Positions 47,919-56,850 of a stretch of DNA of 64,000 nucleotides are shown here, piece by piece. The first letter of the stretch is position 1, and each line of letters begins with the position of its first letter. The DNA comes from an uncultured SAR86 cluster bacterium. GTDB lineage: Bacteria > Pseudomonadota > Gammaproteobacteria > Magnimaribacterales > AG-339-G14. The notes beneath the pieces are model-generated. The model was not told the origin of the DNA. It saw only the letters and a list, made by a program, of their open reading frames with translations, and searched no databases. The stretch is taken from positions 477,083 through 541,082 of the forward strand of contig CACJUN010000001.1 in the NCBI GenBank assembly GCA_902596665.1, given 5' to 3'. Both the position numbers and the translations under genes were made by a program.

Positions 47919-50347
47919 TCGTTGACAGCTAAGCTTAAAGCTTCCTCTACATCTACAGAAACAAGTCTAGAGACCCCCGCTTCTTCCATGGTTATACCCA
48001 TAAGGTGTTTGCTTTTCTCCATTGAGATTTTGTTATGGGTAATGTAGATAAATTGAATCTTTTTGGACATTTCTTCAACCATGGATATATAACGGAAGGT
48101 ATTTAGGTCATCAAGAGGAGCATCAATTTCATCTAATATACAAAACGGCGAGGGATTGAGGGAGAAGAAAGAAAAAACCATAGCAATTGCACTCATAGCT
48201 TTCTCTCCTCCGGAAAGCTGTGAAACCGATACATTTTTTTTACCAGGAGGCATTGCTTTTAAAACCACTCCAGACTCCAAGACATCTTCTCCTGTTAGCT
48301 CCAGTTTTGCGTGCCCTCCACCAAAGAGTTTAGGAAATAACTTAGCAATCTCTGAATTGACACTATCTAAAGTATCTTGGAATTTTGTTCTAGATTCTTG
48401 ATCAATTTTTTTGATGGCGCTTTGAAGAGTTTCAATTGCTTTATTCAATTCATTTAGTTGGCTTTCTATTTCTGAATTACGTTCTTCTTCGATCTTGAAT
48501 TCTTCCTTCGCAGCCAGATTTATTGGTCCAATTGATTCAATTTGACTATTAAATTTTTCAATCTCATTTTCAATGAAAGCTATGTCAAATTCAGGTTCTA
48601 GCTTATCGAGAACTATTTGCAATTCTCCATATTCAGATTGGATCTGTTTTTGTAATATTTCTGCTTCGGTTATAAATTTTTGTTTTTCAACAACAGAAGA
48701 ATTTGAAATTGATTTTAGTTCTTCGATCTTAATTTCCTCTATATTCAGATTTTTTTCTAGAGTTCTTATTTCTTCGTTTGTTCTTTCAAAATTGTTTCTT
48801 AAGGCAGTTAATTCGTTTTGGTTTCCAGATCTTTTGTCTAAGAGAGGTTTAATTTCTTCTTTTATTTCATTTATAGGAATCATGAGTGACTCTCTAGATT
48901 GAGAGAGTTCTTTTATCTTACTTTGGAATGTTTCTATCTCTTTTTGTTTGGATTGAATAGCTCCTTCTAATTTACTTATTTCTAGATTTTTATTAGCAAC
49001 TTCTTGAATAGCTCTTGTATATTTTTCTCTTTTTTCATTTAAAGCCCCTTTCTCTGCATCGCTAATATTTTTAAATTCAGCCTTATATCTTGAAAGACCG
49101 CTTTGAATGTTTGTTGAATCATTCAGAACCTCTCTTAGTTCATCTTCAAAATTGATGCCTTCAGATGATAGATTTTTAATTTTTACAATCAGGCTTCCGA
49201 TATCGTTTAATAATTTATCCAAAAATTCTTCAGGTGAACTTGAAATCTGGAGTTTTTCAAAATCGTTTTTAGCCTGTTCCAGACTATTTGCTTCTCCTTC
49301 TAAAGAGGTCCTGATTTGATCGATTGCGTTTTTTTCTCCATTAATATCAGAATTTAAAGCAATAATTTTTTTATCGATGGATTCTATTTCATTATTGGTT
49401 GAAACAACTTTCTCTTCCAAAGAAATTAACTCTTGCTCAGATTTTGATATCTCGGCACCACTGCTATAAAAGGATTCCTGCATTTTTTCAATTTGTAGAA
49501 GCAGGTTAGATTGATTATTTCTAGTTTCTTCTATTTGAGTATTTATTTTTTCTTTTTCAGAAATCTTCTTTTGTATCTCAATTTCCTGTCTTTTCTGATT
49601 AAGTTCCATTTCTTTTACTTTTTCTGAGGAAGCAAGCCAATTTGATGCAAGTCTCAGAGATCTGAATTTTTTTAAATTTTGTTTAGCTAAATCATACTTT
49701 TCTGCTGATTTAATTTGTTGTTTGAGCTTTAAGAGATTCCTATCAATTTCTTTTTTTAAATCGTTAACACGATCTAAATTTTCTTTTGTTTTTTTGATTC
49801 TACTTTCAGTTTCTTTTCTTCTTTCTTTGTAGACTGATATGCCAGCAACTTCTTCAATATGTGAGCGTAATTCTTCAGGTTTTGAGCTAATTAGTTTTGT
49901 TGCCATTTCTTGCTCAATAACCGCATAGCTTCTGGGGCCAAGCCCAGTGCCTAAGAAAATGTCTGTGATATCTTTTCTTCTGCAAGAAGAGCCATTCAAG
50001 TAATAAGAAGATAAGCCTTCATGATCTACCTGTCTTTTAACAGAAATTTCAGAATAGCTAGAATATTCTCCCCCGAGTCTTCCTGAAGAATTATCAAAGA
50101 CCAATTCAACGGATGCTCTCGAAGATGCAGGCCTGGCAACGGACCCGTTAAAAATAACATCTGACATGCTATCTCCTCTGAGATTTTTCGCAGAGCCTTC
50201 CCCAAGTACCCATCTAACCGCATCGATAATGTTTGATTTACCACACCCATTTGGGCCAACAACTGCTGACATATCTGAAGGGAAAGGTATTCTCGTGGGA
50301 TCCACGAAAGACTTGAAGCCAGAAAGGCTAATGTGTTTGAGCCTCAT
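47915..50347 (-). CDS. smc: Chromosome segregation SMC-like ATPase, short (810 aa)
   Basis: Walker A GPNGCGKSNIIDAVRWVLGEG; C-signature LSGGEKAMSAIAM; Walker B FCILDEIDAPLDDLN; no recognisable hinge. Confidence 0.93.
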   Translation of the reverse strand: MRLKHISLSGFKSFVDPTRIPFPSDMSAVVGPNGCGKSNIIDAVRWVLGEGSAKNLRGDSMSDVIFNGSVARPASSRASVELVFDNSSGRLGGEYSSYSEISVKRQVDHEGLSSYYLNGSSCRRKDITDIFLGTGLGPRSYAVIEQEMATKLISSKPEELRSHIEEVAGISVYKERRKETESRIKKTKENLDRVNDLKKEIDRNLLKLKQQIKSAEKYDLAKQNLKKFRSLRLASNWLASSEKVKEMELNQKRQEIEIQKKISEKEKINTQIEETRNNQSNLLLQIEKMQESFYSSGAEISKSEQELISLEEKVVSTNNEIESIDKKIIALNSDINGEKNAIDQIRTSLEGEANSLEQAKNDFEKLQISSSPEEFLDKLLNDIGSLIVKIKNLSSEGINFEDELREVLNDSTNIQSGLSRYKAEFKNISDAEKGALNEKREKYTRAIQEVANKNLEISKLEGAIQSKQKEIETFQSKIKELSQSRESLMIPINEIKEEIKPLLDKRSGNQNELTALRNNFERTNEEIRTLEKNLNIEEIKIEELKSISNSSVVEKQKFITEAEILQKQIQSEYGELQIVLDKLEPEFDIAFIENEIEKFNSQIESIGPINLAAKEEFKIEEERNSEIESQLNELNKAIETLQSAIKKIDQESRTKFQDTLDSVNSEIAKLFPKLFGGGHAKLELTGEDVLESGVVLKAMPPGKKNVSVSQLSGGEKAMSAIAMVFSFFSLNPSPFCILDEIDAPLDDLNTFRYISMVEEMSKKIQFIYITHNKISMEKSKHLMGITMEEAGVSRLVSVDVEEALSLAVNE

Positions 50348-50406
50348 CTATTTAAAGAAAAGTTGATATATTTTATCTAATTTATTGCCTGAATTGTATG
50401 TTTTAT

Positions 50407-51021
50407 TTAGTCTTCGAGGGATTTCAATTGTTTTAAGGCTGAGCTCATTCCCGCCATAATTACTCTTTTTTGATCAGCATCTTCAGAGTACTCAAAGGCA
50501 ATTGACCATGATTTAAGTGCATCATCATAATTTTTATCCAAGGTCTGTTTAAGGCCTTTTAGAATTAAAGCTCTTACATTTGCAGGATCTTTATTCAAGG
50601 ATTGTTGAACTAAACTTTCAATATCATCATTAAAAATTTGATTATTTGATAAATATTTAGTTTCTGCTGTTAAAGCTATTACTTCAGCATCAGTATCATT
50701 AGGGAAGTTCAGAATGAAATGCTCAAGTGTCCTAGAGGCCAGTGCATACTCAGTTTTATCAAATAAATAGTTGGCTAAAAAGTAAACTTGGGCAGGATTG
50801 TTACTGGAGAGATTAATAATGCTATCTATTTTATTTTTTTTCTCCTCGAAAGAGGCATTATCAATAAAATTTAGTTGTAAATCTTTCTGGAAATTTAGTT
50901 TTTGAAAATTTTCCTGGCCAAAAAGAAAAAAATAAATTGCAGCAGATAATGCTAAAGAAAATCCGAAAACCTTATACTTTTTTATCATTTTTTTTAAGAA
51001 AAATTCTTGCAGCAAATACAA
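50407..51021 (-). CDS. ccmI: CcmI/CycH-like TPR c-type cytochrome biogenesis protein
   Basis: TM plus TPR repeats; end of ccm operon; start may be at 50988 (MIKKYKVFGF). Confidence 0.75.
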   Translation of the reverse strand: MYLLQEFFLKKMIKKYKVFGFSLALSAAIYFFLFGQENFQKLNFQKDLQLNFIDNASFEEKKNKIDSIINLSSNNPAQVYFLANYLFDKTEYALASRTLEHFILNFPNDTDAEVIALTAETKYLSNNQIFNDDIESLVQQSLNKDPANVRALILKGLKQTLDKNYDDALKSWSIAFEYSEDADQKRVIMAGMSSALKQLKSLED

Positions 51022-51361
51022 TTAATAAAAAGAAAATCAATGGAAAAAGCCAAAGAAAAATATTGTTTTCAAAAGAAGGTTTATAAGTTACTTCTTCACC
51101 AAAAATATCTCTTAAGTTAGCTAAAATTTCTTCGTCAGATTTTCCTAATAATATTTCCGTGTAGATTTTGTTTTTGATGTCAGCTGCTATAGGAGCATTT
51201 GATCCAGCAATACTAGATCCTTCACATAATGGACAACTAACCTCTTTTTGAAGGGAATAAAATCTTTTTTCATCCGAATCATTTATGAAAGAAAAAGTCA
51301 TAAATTCATCTTCACCATAGACTAACTGAGAGAGAAGCAGAATCAGTAAAAAAGCCTTCAT
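50972..51361 (-). CDS. ccmH: Cytochrome c-type biogenesis protein CcmH
   Basis: EVSCPLCEGSSIAGSNAPIAADIKNKIY, FGEEVTYKPSFENNIFLWLFP. Confidence 0.9.
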   Translation of the reverse strand: MKAFLLILLLSQLVYGEDEFMTFSFINDSDEKRFYSLQKEVSCPLCEGSSIAGSNAPIAADIKNKIYTEILLGKSDEEILANLRDIFGEEVTYKPSFENNIFLWLFPLIFFLLIVFAARIFLKKNDKKV

Positions 51362-51864
51362 TTCTTGATCAAAGGAGCAAATTTATTTTTCCATACTTCT
51401 TTGTCTAGAACCCCCACGTGATGCATCACAATAGAATCTCCATTTTTAATTAAAAATGTCTCTGGAGCACCCGATACACCTAACATAAATCCTACCTCTC
51501 CTTGATCATCAAATATATTTTTTATGTATGGATCTCCAAATTGATCAAGCCATTTAAAAGCTTTTTCTTTATCATCTTTGTAATTTATTCCAATAATAGA
51601 TATTCCCTTTTTCTCTAACTCCATTAAGTATGAGTGCTCTAATCTGCATCCCACGCACCAAGTTGCCCAAACATTGAGCAGCGAAAGAGAATCGTTTTTA
51701 AGCTCTTCACTTGTAAAAGAATCTCCGTTAAGTAACTTTGATTTAAAAGGAGCTAAACTCTTTTGATTAAACCCTTGAACATCTGAATTAAGAAATAATT
51801 GAAAAAATAAAAGCCCAAAAAGTGATATTGCTAATAAGATCGTTAAAAGGGGATAAATTTTCAT
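51358..51864 (-). CDS. ccmG: Thiol:disulfide interchange protein CcmG/DsbE
   Basis: NVWATWCVGCRLEHSYLMEL, GVSGAPETFLI. Confidence 0.92.
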   Translation of the reverse strand: MKIYPLLTILLAISLFGLLFFQLFLNSDVQGFNQKSLAPFKSKLLNGDSFTSEELKNDSLSLLNVWATWCVGCRLEHSYLMELEKKGISIIGINYKDDKEKAFKWLDQFGDPYIKNIFDDQGEVGFMLGVSGAPETFLIKNGDSIVMHHVGVLDKEVWKNKFAPLIKK

Positions 51865-53720
51865 TTAAATTTAAATTTAGTTCTTACTAATAGTCCTGCT
51901 AGAAACATAATTATTGCTCCAAGCCAAATAAAACGTACCAGAGGTTTGATTTGAACCTTGGCAGCCCAAGCATTTTCACCAATTTTCTGCCCCAAGGAAA
52001 TATATACGTCCTTATAAACAGAAGGGTAAATTCCTGCTTCTGTAGTTTCCATTCTAGATGCCGGATAAAATCTCCTCTCTGGGTAAAGTTTCAGAATTCT
52101 ATCTTCCTCTTGGAAAGAAAATGTCACCCTATCACCGTAATAGTTATCTTCTTGTACTGATTGGGTATCTTCTAATGTGATTTTTGAAGAACCCAATAAA
52201 ACTGATTCATTTTTTTGCAAAACGAATTCCTTTTCCACAGAATTTAAAGAAGAGATAGTAATACCGAAAGTAAGAATTGCTAATCCCAGATGTCCTGCAA
52301 TCATAGAAAAGTTAATTTTACGTTTAGAGTGAAAGCTTTTGAAAGCTAAAAAACCCAACGATTGAATTAACATCAAAACGATTGCATTTCCGACAAATTC
52401 GTAAAAAGAAAAAGAGAAGAATAAATATGAGACTAAATAGCTCAGGACAATGCTTAAAATTATGATTATTCCAATTGAATTTAAATTATCTATTTTATTT
52501 CCTCCCCACTTAGTTAAAGGTCCGATTGCTTGAAAGAATAGTAAGATCAAAGCAAAAGGAACGGTAACCAAATTGAAATATGGAGCTCCAACAGTAATTT
52601 GGTCTCCACCTGAAAAAATCTCGTAGATAATTGGGTAAATGGTGCCAAGCAGAACTATTGCCGATAAAGTCACTAAAAAAGCATTATTTATAAAAAACAT
52701 AAACTCTTTGGAATAAATTCCCATGTCAGTTTTTAAACCTTTTCTATCACTTTTCAAAAAAAATAAAGAAAATCCAAGAATAACTATCACAAAACAAATT
52801 AATAACAGAAAAATACCTCTGTCAGGATCCAGTGCAAATGAGTGAACAGAAGTAATAATGCCCGACCTAACAAGAAACATCCCCAATAGGCTGCCTGCTA
52901 GCGAGAGGATTGTTAGAGCAAGAGTCCAATTGATAAAAATTTGTCTAGCGTTGGTTGCTATCGATGAATGAATTAAAGCAGTGCACAACAACCAAGGTAC
53001 TAGTGCAGAGTTTTCTACCGGATCCCAAAACCACCAACCTCCCCATCCAAGTTCATAATAGGCCCACCAACTGCCTAAGGAAATTCCCAGAGTGAGGAAA
53101 GACCACGAAACAACAGACCATGAGCGTATTGGTTCCAGTTGTTTAACCTTTTCCTGATTTAAAAGAAAATTCATAGCTATACCGAATGGAATAACTAATC
53201 CAGCGTATCCCATGTAGAGCATTGGAGGATGAATTGTAAAGGCAAAATCTTGAAGCAATGGGTTGAGATCCGAACCAGATATTGAAGAAATGGGCAGCAA
53301 CCTTTCGAATGGATTGGAAAGAAAAACCGTGAAAGCAAGCAACGCAAATAAAACAATGTTCATAAAAGCAGATGAATATTTTTGATCCTCATTAAAAAAA
53401 ACAAAGACTAGGATCCATCCAGCCAAAATAAGAAGAAATAGTAATAATGATCCTTCATGTCCGCCCCACAGTGCAGCAAATTTGTAATAAATTGGTAAAT
53501 TAGGATTCGAGTTAGTGGCTACATAAAGAACACTAAAATCATCAGTCAAAAAAGATATTTCAAGAGCTATAAAGCTCAGAAAGATGGCTAAAAAAGTAAC
53601 CAAGCTGGCTGATAAAAAAAATCTTTTGTCTTTTGGAGGATAGATAAAGGCAATACTGATTAATAAAAGGCTATTAATCATTGAGAAAATTAAAAGAAAA
53701 TTTCCAAGCTCAGGAATCAT
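51861..53720 (-). CDS. ccmF: Heme lyase CcmF
   Basis: ALWGGHEGSLLLFLLIL, YELGWGGWWFWDPVENSALVPWLL. Confidence 0.96.
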   Translation of the reverse strand: MIPELGNFLLIFSMINSLLLISIAFIYPPKDKRFFLSASLVTFLAIFLSFIALEISFLTDDFSVLYVATNSNPNLPIYYKFAALWGGHEGSLLLFLLILAGWILVFVFFNEDQKYSSAFMNIVLFALLAFTVFLSNPFERLLPISSISGSDLNPLLQDFAFTIHPPMLYMGYAGLVIPFGIAMNFLLNQEKVKQLEPIRSWSVVSWSFLTLGISLGSWWAYYELGWGGWWFWDPVENSALVPWLLCTALIHSSIATNARQIFINWTLALTILSLAGSLLGMFLVRSGIITSVHSFALDPDRGIFLLLICFVIVILGFSLFFLKSDRKGLKTDMGIYSKEFMFFINNAFLVTLSAIVLLGTIYPIIYEIFSGGDQITVGAPYFNLVTVPFALILLFFQAIGPLTKWGGNKIDNLNSIGIIIILSIVLSYLVSYLFFSFSFYEFVGNAIVLMLIQSLGFLAFKSFHSKRKINFSMIAGHLGLAILTFGITISSLNSVEKEFVLQKNESVLLGSSKITLEDTQSVQEDNYYGDRVTFSFQEEDRILKLYPERRFYPASRMETTEAGIYPSVYKDVYISLGQKIGENAWAAKVQIKPLVRFIWLGAIIMFLAGLLVRTKFKFK

Positions 53721-54138
53721 TTACAAGCGCCTTTTTTACTTCTTTTGGAATGTAATTTTCATCATGTTTAGCTAATATTTCTTTGGCATAAAAGATTCCA
53801 TCAGAATAATCATAGAAGCCTCGAGCAATAACACCTGAGTTTTCTTTGAATAAATTAGGAAGAATGCCCTCATAATAGACTTCTATAGAATTTTCTAAAT
53901 CTGTTACAAGAAAATTCGTCTTTAGACTGTCTTTACTAATCTTTATTGAGTCTTCTTGGACAAGGCCCCCTATTCTGAGACTATCTTTATTAATAATTTT
54001 TGAACTTGTTAGATCTGATGGCGTGTAATAGAAATCGACATTTTCATTCATTGCTAAAACTATGAAAATAAAGGCCACAGATAAACTAGCAACTAAAGAG
54101 GACACGAAAATAACTCTATTCCTTCTTTTTGTTCTCAT
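53710..54138 (-). CDS. ccmE: Heme chaperone CcmE
   Basis: RIGGLVQEDSI, LPNLFKENSGVIARG, AKHDENYIP heme-binding motif. Confidence 0.94.
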   Translation of the reverse strand: MRTKRRNRVIFVSSLVASLSVAFIFIVLAMNENVDFYYTPSDLTSSKIINKDSLRIGGLVQEDSIKISKDSLKTNFLVTDLENSIEVYYEGILPNLFKENSGVIARGFYDYSDGIFYAKEILAKHDENYIPKEVKKALVNDS

Positions 54139-54242
54139 TTTATTTTTTCTTTGAATTTTTTTAATCCAAACAATGCGGTTGAAGAAGTAATCAAAAAAAT
54201 AATTAAGCTCACAATCAGGACTATTTGTAGTTCGAAGATCAT
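54135..54242 (-). CDS. ccmD: CcmD-like small membrane protein (35 aa), absent from the ORF track
   Basis: MIFELQIVLIVSLIIFLITSSTALFGLKKFKEKIK; one TM plus basic tail; ATGA overlap with ccmC and overlap with ccmE. Confidence 0.82.
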   Translation of the reverse strand: MIFELQIVLIVSLIIFLITSSTALFGLKKFKEKIK

Positions 54243-54985
54243 CTCTTTTCTATAAAAATTTCTTTTACCCAGTTATGTGAAATCTCTCTTTTAAGAATTT
54301 CAACTTGCATTTTGCGCATTCCAATTGCCGTCACATACAAATAAAAACCAAATATAGAAATCAGTAACGGAATCAACATTTCATTATCAATACTTGAACC
54401 CGACAAAGTTATAGAGGCAGACTGATGGAGAGTATTCCACCATTCAACTGACAACTTAATAATTGGAAGATTAATTCCTCCAATCAATACAACAATAGAC
54501 ACAGCTTGATCAGTGGAAGCTCTCCTATCGAAGCTAGAAAAGAGACTGATTATTGCTAAATATAAAATTAATAAAATTAGGGTTGAAGTTAATCTTGCAT
54601 CCCAAACCCACCAAGTCCCCCAAGTGGGCTGACCCCATACTGCCCCTGTAAATAGAGCTAAAAAAGTGAATATAGCTCCTAAAGGGGCCATAGAAATCAT
54701 GAACACACTCGCCATCTTTATTCGCCATATAAGATATGTGATTGAAGCAATAACCATTGTGTAATAAATAGACTGAGCTACTGAAGCTGCAGGAACATGA
54801 AGGTATATGATTCTGTAAACCTCACCTTGGGTAACGTCTACTGGCGAGAAGAAAACTCCCCAAAGAACTCCGAGAAGTATTACTAAAATAGATAACAGAA
54901 ATAGATAAGGAAAACTTATTTGAGCGATCTTAAAAAAATAAGGGAATGAAATTAATTGATTAAATAATTGTCTCATTTTACTCAA
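54239..54985 (-). CDS. ccmC: Heme exporter protein CcmC
   Basis: YLHVPAASVAQSIYYTM, WGTWWVWDARLTSTLILLILY, VEWWNTLHQ. Confidence 0.96.
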   Translation of the reverse strand: MSKMRQLFNQLISFPYFFKIAQISFPYLFLLSILVILLGVLWGVFFSPVDVTQGEVYRIIYLHVPAASVAQSIYYTMVIASITYLIWRIKMASVFMISMAPLGAIFTFLALFTGAVWGQPTWGTWWVWDARLTSTLILLILYLAIISLFSSFDRRASTDQAVSIVVLIGGINLPIIKLSVEWWNTLHQSASITLSGSSIDNEMLIPLLISIFGFYLYVTAIGMRKMQVEILKREISHNWVKEIFIEKR

Positions 54986-55637
54986 AGTGAAGTCTGATGG
55001 CTCCTAGGCATGAAGCGATAAGAATTGGGATGGAAAAAAATAAAAAGGCGGCAAGTAAAAAGATGTAAAAGAATAATTCTTCATTTTTATAGGACTGTAT
55101 AGCAAGTATTCCTAGAATTAATGCTGGCAAACACATCGGGATAACAATTGATGATCCAACAATATTTCCTCTTTCAAGAGTCAATGCTCCTGCTAAGGCG
55201 CCAAACATAGATAGTATTGGGGTCCCTAAAAATAATGTTAAAGCCAGAATCAATGCAGCATCGAAAGGAAGATAAAGCATAAAAGAAGTTAGTAAAGATA
55301 AAAAAATTAAAGGAAGCGATGAAAAGTACCAATTTACAAAAATTTTAATGCTGGCCCAGAGAAATAATGATTTTCCAGATGCTAGAACTAAATCAAGCGA
55401 TCCGTCTTTGTAGTCCTCATTAAAAATAAATTGATGTGACAATAAGTTTGCTAATAGTATCGATATCCAAATAATTCCTGCTGAGAGTTCTGCAAGCTTC
55501 TCTTCATCGGATCCAAAAGCTAAAGGATAAAGTGTAATCGTAATTAAAAAAAATACGATTGGTCCTAGAAAAGAAGACGATCTAGACAAATATACTTTTG
55601 AGTCCCTTTGGAAAGTTTTAAAATAAAAACTCTTCAT
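54978..55637 (-). CDS. ccmB: Heme exporter protein CcmB
   Basis: Six TM; ccmA-ccmB-ccmC order; FNEDYKDGSLDLVL. Confidence 0.9.
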   Translation of the reverse strand: MKSFYFKTFQRDSKVYLSRSSSFLGPIVFFLITITLYPLAFGSDEEKLAELSAGIIWISILLANLLSHQFIFNEDYKDGSLDLVLASGKSLFLWASIKIFVNWYFSSLPLIFLSLLTSFMLYLPFDAALILALTLFLGTPILSMFGALAGALTLERGNIVGSSIVIPMCLPALILGILAIQSYKNEELFFYIFLLAAFLFFSIPILIASCLGAIRLHFE

Positions 55638-56194
55638 AGCACTAGCTCCCTGCTTGAAATATTATGATCCTCATGAGAAGTAAAAATAACAGATGATCCT
55701 CTGTTTTGATGGTGTCTGATAGTATTCTCAATCAATTCAATCCCCTTTTGATCTAAGTTTGCAAATGGTTCATCTAGAAGAAAAAGATCATATTTGGATA
55801 AGAATAGCTGCACCAAGGAGACCTTTTTTCTTTGCCCTTGGGAGAGATTAAATAATTTAGTTTCTTTCATTGAATTCAATTCAAATAATTTCAAAGCTTC
55901 GCTTAATGAATCAACTTCTGAATTAAAACGATAGTCTAATAAAAGGTTATCTTTAACTGATAAAGAATCTTTTAAGCCCAAGTTGTGCCCTAAAAAGAAT
56001 ACATTTTTAGTCGTGGAAAGGACTTTTCCTTGAAAGTTGTTTAATATTCCGCTTAAGATTTTTAAAAGAGTTGATTTTCCAGATCCATTTTCACCCTTCA
56101 GATGGATAATTTCGGAGGGATTTACTTCGAAATTAAGATTTTCGAGTAGAGGAAAATCATTGAAGGAATAAGATAAATTTTCAACTTTTATCAA
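55634..56194 (-). CDS. ccmA: Heme exporter ATP-binding protein CcmA
   Basis: LKGENGSGKSTLLKILSGIL, LSQGQRKKVSLVQL, LFLLDEPFANLD. Confidence 0.93.
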   Translation of the reverse strand: MIKVENLSYSFNDFPLLENLNFEVNPSEIIHLKGENGSGKSTLLKILSGILNNFQGKVLSTTKNVFFLGHNLGLKDSLSVKDNLLLDYRFNSEVDSLSEALKLFELNSMKETKLFNLSQGQRKKVSLVQLFLSKYDLFLLDEPFANLDQKGIELIENTIRHHQNRGSSVIFTSHEDHNISSRELVL

Positions 56195-56257
56195 TTTTTT
56201 ATAACCAAAATAGCTTAAATAGTTGATAATTATAACGATTTTGTAAATTTAGTTCAT

Positions 56258-56719
56258 ATGATGAAAAATAAATTTGGAAAGAGAATAAGTATAGAACAGG
56301 TAGAAGAAGGAAATTCTTTAATGCCTAAGTTTGATGACAACGGTTTGATACCAGTAATAACGGTAGAAAGTGGCACAGAATTGATACTGATGCATGGTTA
56401 TATGAATGAAGAATCGCTTGATTTGAGTATCGATACAAACTTAGCTCACTATTGGTCAAGAAGCAGAAAGAAGATATGGAAAAAAGGAGAAACTAGTGGC
56501 CAATTTCAGCATATAAAAGAAATATTAATTGATGATGATCAAGACTGTTTAATAATAAAGGTTGTATTAGATGGTCTTGGAGCAAGTTGTCATGTCGGCT
56601 ATAAGTCTTGTTTTTACAGAAAGGTTGATAAAGATTTAAGTCTTGAATTTATTGAAAAAGAAAAGGTTTTTGATCCTGAAGAAGTGTATGAAGGAGAAGA
56701 AAACCCAACTATTTTATAG
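56258..56719 (+). CDS. hisI: Phosphoribosyl-AMP cyclohydrolase
   Basis: MHGYMNEESLDLSI, AHYWSRSRKKIWKKGETSGQFQHIKEI, GASCHVGYKSCFYR. Confidence 0.95.
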   Translation: MMKNKFGKRISIEQVEEGNSLMPKFDDNGLIPVITVESGTELILMHGYMNEESLDLSIDTNLAHYWSRSRKKIWKKGETSGQFQHIKEILIDDDQDCLIIKVVLDGLGASCHVGYKSCFYRKVDKDLSLEFIEKEKVFDPEEVYEGEENPTIL

Positions 56720-56794
56720 CCCTTGTAGTTTAATTGGATAAAACGGCCGCCTCCTAAGTGGCAGCTCTAGGTTCGATTCCTAGCAGGGGCACCA
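56719..56794 (+). tRNA. tRNA-Arg(CCT)
   Basis: GCCCTTGTAGTTTAATTGGATAAAACGGCCGCCTCCTAAGTGGCAGCTCTAGGTTCGATTCCTAGCAGGGGCACCA; loop CTCCTAA. Confidence 0.93.
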
Positions 56795-56806
56795 AGTGAT
56801 TTCCAT

Positions 56807-56842
56807 AAAAAATCCCTCTCAATTAAGAAGAGGGATTTTTTT
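56807..56842. terminator. Bidirectional rho-independent terminator between tRNA-Arg and metY
   Basis: aaaaaatccctctc-aattaaga-agagggattttttt with A/T tracts on both sides. Confidence 0.85.
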
Positions 56843-56850
56843 AAATCAGC

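Noticed and set aside
48156-49319. Plus-strand ORFs opposite smc (81, 109, 70 aa)
   Set aside because: Ser/Phe-rich antisense readings of a coiled-coil gene, a common artefact; no RBS or conservation evidence.
50166-50366. 66-aa plus-strand ORF at the smc start
   Set aside because: Antisense to the conserved SMC Walker A region; shadow ORF.
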